Origin: Planctomycetaceae bacterium
Lineage (GTDB): Bacteria; Planctomycetota; Planctomycetia; Planctomycetales; Planctomycetaceae
Direction: 5' to 3'
Assembly: GCA_020426425.1 (NCBI GenBank)
Contig: JAGQQB010000010.1
Location: 1-19,148, forward strand
Length of the DNA stretch: 19,148 nt
This document shows positions 15,731-19,148 of this stretch, piece after piece. Below the pieces are notes generated by a model, which made no database searches, had not been told where the DNA came from, and saw only the letters and a list, made by a program, of their open reading frames with translations. How positions within the stretch are numbered: the stretch's first letter is position 1; every line of letters starts with the position of its first letter. The position numbers and the translations under genes were made by a program.

Positions 15731-15776
15731 GTCGGAGGGGGTGCAATGGAAGAGATGGGATATGTGCATCTCGAAT

Positions 15777-15814
15777 CCACGCACTCTTTAGAGTTGCACA
15801 CCCCAAAAGCGTGG
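15777..15814. promoter_or_regulatory. Nested inverted repeats between the divergent promoters
   Basis: CCACGC (15777-15782) and GCGTGG (15809-15814) are perfect inverted copies. Inside the left half lies ACTCT-TT-AGAGT (15783-15794), a second inverted repeat. The element lies between the two predicted promoters, a natural place for an operator that controls both directions. No cognate regulator is in the window. Confidence 0.35.
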
Positions 15815-15831
15815 GCTGCCGGAAATTCGTT

Positions 15832-15860
15832 TTGCTCCGATGGCAACCATCGGGTAAGAT
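15832..15860 (+). promoter_or_regulatory. Predicted promoter for the hemerythrin-like gene
   Basis: TTGCTC (15832-15837) and TAAGAT (15855-15860) are spaced by 17 bases, matching a sigma-70 type promoter in four or so key positions. The start codon is 81 bases beyond the -10, leaving a leader of about 70 bases. Confidence 0.45.
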
Positions 15861-15940
15861 GGGGCCATCTCACTTCCCGCAAGGAGCGTTCTCGCCCAAT
15901 GTAGATCACGGCCTCTCATTTCCAGATCAGGAGCAACACG

Positions 15941-16384
15941 ATGTACTCTGCTTGCCAACTTCACGACCGCCTGGTGCATTGCCGGGAACTCGAATACATC
16001 CTGATCGGAGACCTCCGGGATCTGTTGGACGATCCTCCCTGTGACGAAACCGGCCAGTGGCTCCTCGCCGTATTGAACACGTTGCTTGAGACCCTGCCTC
16101 AGGACTTTGAACTCAGTTCGCAGAACGGATACCTCGATTCCGTGCTCGCTGAATACCCGCATTGGGAGCCGGTCGTGGAGCGGCTGGAGAACCAGCGGTA
16201 CGAGTTGTACCGTCGCCTCATTTCATTGCGGAACAAACTGCAGGTTAATGCGAGCTACACCGCCTTGGCCGATATGCTCAAAGGGGAACTCACCACTTGG
16301 ATGAGTGCCTTCAAGGTGCTGCGTCAGCATGAGCAGCGGCTTGTCCTCCTCTCCACCCACCTCGACGAAGGGGCGGGCGGCTGA
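15941..16384 (+). CDS. Small hemerythrin-like helical protein
   Basis: A 147-residue, almost wholly alpha-helical cytoplasmic protein with no signal peptide. The layout fits a hemerythrin-like four-helix bundle: helix 1 about residues 6-29, helix 2 about 38-72 containing FELSSQNGYLDSVL, helix 3 about 75-100 (VERLENQRYELYRRLISL), helix 4 about 105-141 containing FKVLRQHEQRLVLL. The HE pair at 130-131 in the last helix matches the family, and the sequence ends DEGAGG as relatives do. Other positions where I would expect iron-ligating Glu or His (in FELSSQNGYL and LENQRYEL) carry Ser/Gln and Asn/Gln. It may therefore bind no di-iron centre. The family assignment is by eye and moderate. AGGAG lies eight bases before the ATG, a strong start. 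The downstream sulfatase begins 180 bases later behind a hairpin. Confidence 0.75.
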   Translation: MYSACQLHDRLVHCRELEYILIGDLRDLLDDPPCDETGQWLLAVLNTLLETLPQDFELSSQNGYLDSVLAEYPHWEPVVERLENQRYELYRRLISLRNKLQVNASYTALADMLKGELTTWMSAFKVLRQHEQRLVLLSTHLDEGAGG

Positions 16385-16504
16385 GTTTGAGGGGCAGGGA
16401 AGCGTGTGATGGACAAGCATGTCGCTGCCATCGGCGTTCCTCCATGCCACCGCCCAGACTCTCGACCACGCTGAATTCCCTCCGGCCCAGTTGCAATTCG
16501 CGCA

Positions 16505-16537
16505 GGGGCATCTCATCCTGCTTGGGAAAGATGCCCC
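16505..16537 (+). terminator. Strong hairpin just upstream of the second sulfatase
   Basis: GGGGCATCT (16505-16513) and AGATGCCCC (16529-16537) form a perfect nine-pair stem, with a further TCC/GGA inside the loop. The stem is followed by TTCGTTGATTTGTT, which is T-rich. It fits a terminator for the hemerythrin-like gene, whose stop is about 120 bases upstream. It ends only 27 bases before the sulfatase ATG, so it could instead be a leader element or attenuator of the sulfatase message. Confidence 0.55.
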
Positions 16538-16564
16538 TTCGTTGATTTGTTCTGGAGTCTCCCC

Positions 16565-18118
16565 ATGCGCTGTGGCTGCTGGTTCCTGGTCGCGTGTCTG
16601 TTCCTTGCTCAAGTCGAAACAGACGCTGCTGTCCGACCCAATGTGGTGGTCATTCTCGTGGATGATATGGGCTACTCAGATATCGGCTGCTACGGCAGCG
16701 AAATCCCCACACCACACCTGGATCAGCTCGCCGAGAACGGATTGCGGTTCACGCAGTTCTACAACACCGGTCGCTGCTGCCCCACGCGAGCGAGTCTGCT
16801 GACTGGGCAGTACTCACATCAAGCGGGGGTCGGTCACATGACGGATGACAAAGGTCCCGAGCATCCCGGATTTCGCGGTTTCCTCAATCGGCAGTCGCTC
16901 ACACTGGCCGAGGTGCTAGGCCCGGCGGGCTACATGACCGCTGCCTCTGGGAAGTGGCACGTTGGTCACAAAGAACAGTCGATGTGGCCGCTGCAACGCG
17001 GATTCGATCGGTTTTACGGCGTGCCCGAAGGAGGCGGGTTCTACTTCAAAGTCAAGCAGGGACGAACCGTCGTGCGGGGCAACGAGGTGCTGTACTCCGC
17101 TGAGCAACAGCCACCTTCCGATTGGTATTCAACTGATGCATGGACCTTGGCCGGACTCGAGTTCATCGACGAGGCCCTCTCCGCCAAGCAGCCGTTCCTG
17201 CTCTATCTGGCTCACAATGCTCCCCACTTCCCGTTGCAGGCGCCCGAAGCCGACATCGCCAAGTTTCGCGGCAAGTATCGCGCCGGCTGGGATGCATTGC
17301 GGGCGGCTCGACATGAACGGCAAATTGAACTGGGACTTGTGGATAGGCAGTGGCCGCTCGCGCCCCGTCCCGACATGGTGCCGGAATGGGACTCCCTGTC
17401 GGCGGAAGAACAGGACTACTTCGATCACCTGATGGCAATTTACGCAGCGGTTGTGTCGCGAATGGATGGAGCGATCGGCACGCTCGTTGATGGTCTCAAG
17501 CAGCGCGATGTCCTCGACAACACGCTCATCCTATTCATGAGCGACAACGGCGGTACCGCGGAGTCGGGGCCGCGCGGCAAGTACGAAGGGGACCATCCCG
17601 GCGATGGCGACTCGAACGTCTTCTACGGCCAGTGCTGGGCGACCCTCTCAAACACGCCGTTTCGACGTTACAAACGGCAGAACCACGAAGGAGGCATCGC
17701 GACTCCACTCATCGCGCATTGGCCGGCTGGCATCCAGGAGAAGAATGGATTGCGGACACAGCCGTGTCACATTACCGACATCATGGCGACGCTGGTCGAT
17801 GTAACCGGTGCGGACTATCCCACCGAATTGGGCGGACAACAGATTCATCCGCTGGCTGGCACCAGCTTGCGACCTGCGTTCGAGAATCGCGATCTTCCAG
17901 AACGCGCCATCTTCTGGGAACACGAAGGGAATGCCGCAATTCGCTCCGGCGATTGGAAACTGGTTCGTCTGGGGCGCAAAGGGAAGTGGGAGCTGTACAA
18001 CCTCGCGCATGACCGCACGGAACTCAATGACCTTGCCGCCATGCATCCACGGCGCGTAAAGGAACTGCGAGAACAGTGGCGGGCATGGGCGATTCGTTCG
18101 CATGCAATCGACGAATGA
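16565..18118 (+). CDS. Secreted arylsulfatase-type sulfatase
   Basis: A 517-residue S1-family sulfatase with all the standard active-site blocks. The signal peptide covers about residues 1-22 (MRCGCWFLVACLFLAQVETDAA) and contains three cysteines. VRPNVVVILVDDMGYSDIG carries the calcium ligands D33 and D34. The signature CCPTRASLLTG starts at residue 71; C71 is the expected formylglycine precursor. GKWHVG (129-134) supplies the Lys-x-His pair, APHFP (219-223) another active-site His, and SDNGG (326-330) the second pair of metal ligands. Length and motif spacing are typical of planctomycete arylsulfatases. The substrate sulfate ester is unknown. The ATG at 16565 has GGAG nine bases upstream and is preferred to a TTG at 16547. 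It follows the hemerythrin-like gene and precedes the GntP permease by 102 bases on the same strand, suggesting linked use of a sulfated substrate. Confidence 0.94.
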   Translation: MRCGCWFLVACLFLAQVETDAAVRPNVVVILVDDMGYSDIGCYGSEIPTPHLDQLAENGLRFTQFYNTGRCCPTRASLLTGQYSHQAGVGHMTDDKGPEHPGFRGFLNRQSLTLAEVLGPAGYMTAASGKWHVGHKEQSMWPLQRGFDRFYGVPEGGGFYFKVKQGRTVVRGNEVLYSAEQQPPSDWYSTDAWTLAGLEFIDEALSAKQPFLLYLAHNAPHFPLQAPEADIAKFRGKYRAGWDALRAARHERQIELGLVDRQWPLAPRPDMVPEWDSLSAEEQDYFDHLMAIYAAVVSRMDGAIGTLVDGLKQRDVLDNTLILFMSDNGGTAESGPRGKYEGDHPGDGDSNVFYGQCWATLSNTPFRRYKRQNHEGGIATPLIAHWPAGIQEKNGLRTQPCHITDIMATLVDVTGADYPTELGGQQIHPLAGTSLRPAFENRDLPERAIFWEHEGNAAIRSGDWKLVRLGRKGKWELYNLAHDRTELNDLAAMHPRRVKELREQWRAWAIRSHAIDE

Positions 18119-18142
18119 TCCGCCGCACGCGGGCAACGATCT

Positions 18143-18152
18143 CGTCGCGACG
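18143..18152. promoter_or_regulatory. Perfect 10-base palindrome between sulfatase and permease genes
   Basis: CGTCGCGACG is its own reverse complement. It lies in the 102-base gap upstream of the permease start. In GC-rich DNA such palindromes can arise by chance, so an operator role is speculative. Confidence 0.2.
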
Positions 18153-18220
18153 CCCCACACACCGCAACGCCGCTCGATGGTCCAGCCACACGGCTTCGCT
18201 GATTCCGATTGCGAGAACCC

Positions 18221-19148
18221 ATGTACCTGATCTTCATCCTGCTGACCGGTGTGGCCATTGTGGTCGGAGGAATTCTGTGGTTTCGACTGCATGCGTACCT
18301 GGCGCTCATTCTGGCGGCGTTCACCGTCGCGATGCTCACACCGCAGTCAGCACTCAATCGTTTCTTTCTGCAGTCTGCGGGATTCTCACTCGTTCAAACT
18401 GCAACGAATGGCAACAGTGCGGAGATCCCGGACCGGCATGTGTTGCTGGCCGGAGGTCGTGAGCAGGGACTGCGTGAACGAGATCGATTGTTGGTGATGC
18501 GGTTCGATGATGCCGCAGGCACCTGCGTCGACCTGGGCAATGTGACCATTCTTAGTTTCCAGCCAGGAACGCGCCCCAAACAGGAATGGGCACTCGCCGC
18601 GCTCGACGACGACACAGATGTGGACGTTCTCCAGGCTGCGGATCCGCAGGACATCTTGCTTATCGACTCGATCTCGCTGCGGAAAGCCCGGAAACAGTCC
18701 AAGGCGACAATCGGCGCCCGCGTTACGCAAGGGTTCGGCGACACCTGCATTAAGATTGGCATCCTGATCGCCATGGCAGGCATCATCGGGAAATGTCTGC
18801 TCGACAGCGGGGCCGCGGACCGCATCGTCAGGACGGCGCTGAACTGGCTGGGCGAACGCGCCGCCCCGGTCGCCTTTGCGCTGAGTGGATTCGTCCTCGG
18901 CATCCCGGTCTTCTTCGACACCGTGTTCTATCTGATGATTCCGCTTGGCAAAGCGATGCGGATGCGGACGGGTCGCAACTACCTGATGTATGTCCTCACC
19001 ATTGTGTGCGGCGCGACGATGGCCCATTCGCTGGTCCCGCCGACGCCCGGCCCACTCGCCGTCTCCGAAGAGTTGGGCGTCGACTTGGGTACGATGATCG
19101 TCGCTGGAGGACTGCTTGGCCTATGTACGGCGACGTTTGGTTGCTTGT
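18221..19148 (+). CDS. GntP-family permease with an inserted soluble domain, cut by the window edge
   Basis: The first 309 codons of an inner-membrane transporter of the GntP (gluconate/H+ symporter) family, which imports sugar acids or related hydroxy acids. Two hydrophobic segments open the protein (about 1-20 and 23-43). After a non-membrane stretch, family-like membrane blocks resume: QGFGDTCIKIGILIAMAGII (about 168-187) with the typical GKCLLDSGAADRIV next, then FALSGFVLGIPVFFDTVFYL and a later SLVPPTPGPLAV loop, which are GntP hallmarks. Between the second membrane segment and the family core lie about 100 hydrophilic residues (about 58-158) not found in E. coli GntP. The first ATG is used; only a weak GAG precedes it. 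The remaining portion, roughly a third or more, lies past the right edge. Linked to the upstream sulfatase on the same strand. Confidence 0.85.
   Translation, partial: MYLIFILLTGVAIVVGGILWFRLHAYLALILAAFTVAMLTPQSALNRFFLQSAGFSLVQTATNGNSAEIPDRHVLLAGGREQGLRERDRLLVMRFDDAAGTCVDLGNVTILSFQPGTRPKQEWALAALDDDTDVDVLQAADPQDILLIDSISLRKARKQSKATIGARVTQGFGDTCIKIGILIAMAGIIGKCLLDSGAADRIVRTALNWLGERAAPVAFALSGFVLGIPVFFDTVFYLMIPLGKAMRMRTGRNYLMYVLTIVCGATMAHSLVPPTPGPLAVSEELGVDLGTMIVAGGLLGLCTATFGCL

Noticed and set aside
1..19148. Defence system, mobile element or prophage
   Set aside because: No transposase, integrase, nuclease, methylase, toxin-antitoxin pair, terminal repeats or tRNA attachment site was recognised, and all large frames are explained by metabolic, exported or structural proteins.

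Overview
The window reads as a chromosomal segment of a planctomycete (phylum Planctomycetota). It is fairly GC-rich and carries two secreted FGly-type sulfatases, a thioredoxin/NHL fusion of the NHLRC2 type, a giant Gln-rich DUF4175-type membrane protein, a secreted parallel beta-helix protein and a GntP-type permease. That combination is familiar from Planctomycetales genomes, but the assignment is inference from gene content; no rRNA or other phylogenetic marker is present. I saw no tRNA, rRNA, insertion sequence, integrase, CRISPR array or phage gene.

Layout: (1) 1-795, minus strand, cut by the left edge: AlaC-like PLP aminotransferase. (2) 1157-2713, plus: secreted sulfatase with an unusual GK-x-H region. 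It converges on (3) 2836-3837, minus: D-2-hydroxyacid dehydrogenase; two hairpins lie at that junction. (4) 4097-7939, minus: 1280-residue DUF4175-type membrane/coiled-coil protein with a Pro/Gly/Gln tail. (5) 7940-8289: gene-free stretch packed with four hairpins. (6) 8290-8919 and 9024-9632, minus: a Tat-like exported protein of unknown function and a NUDIX protein, each with a strong Shine-Dalgarno. (7) 9849-11522, plus, divergent from the NUDIX gene: secreted right-handed beta-helix protein. (8) 11554-15648, minus: a three-gene, operon-like run transcribed as NHLRC2-like thioredoxin/NHL protein, then ROK-family sugar kinase, then NAD(P)HX dehydratase, with gaps of 59 and 61 bases. (9) 15649-15940: divergent promoter region. 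(10) 15941-19148, plus: small hemerythrin-like protein, second sulfatase, and a GntP-family permease cut by the right edge.

How the parts may work together: the two sulfatases, the beta-helix protein, the ROK kinase and the GntP permease suggest uptake and breakdown of sulfated polysaccharide or sugar acids. This is only a contextual reading, as no polysaccharide lyase, SusC/D pair or anaerobic sulfatase-maturing enzyme gene is in the window. The NUDIX protein and NAD(P)HX dehydratase are housekeeping metabolite-repair genes. The aminotransferase and hydroxyacid dehydrogenase are general amino/keto acid enzymes. I do not see a defence system or a clearly new multigene system. The most unusual items are the hairpin cluster at 8100-8281, the soluble domain inserted in the GntP permease, the metal-ligand-poor hemerythrin-like protein, and the nested inverted repeats between the divergent promoters at 15701-15860.

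The two edge genes (1-795 and 18221-19148) are partial only because the window ends. Several long open frames begin at TTG codons or far upstream of the real gene; in those cases I chose starts by Shine-Dalgarno sequence, signal peptide and lack of overlap with neighbours.
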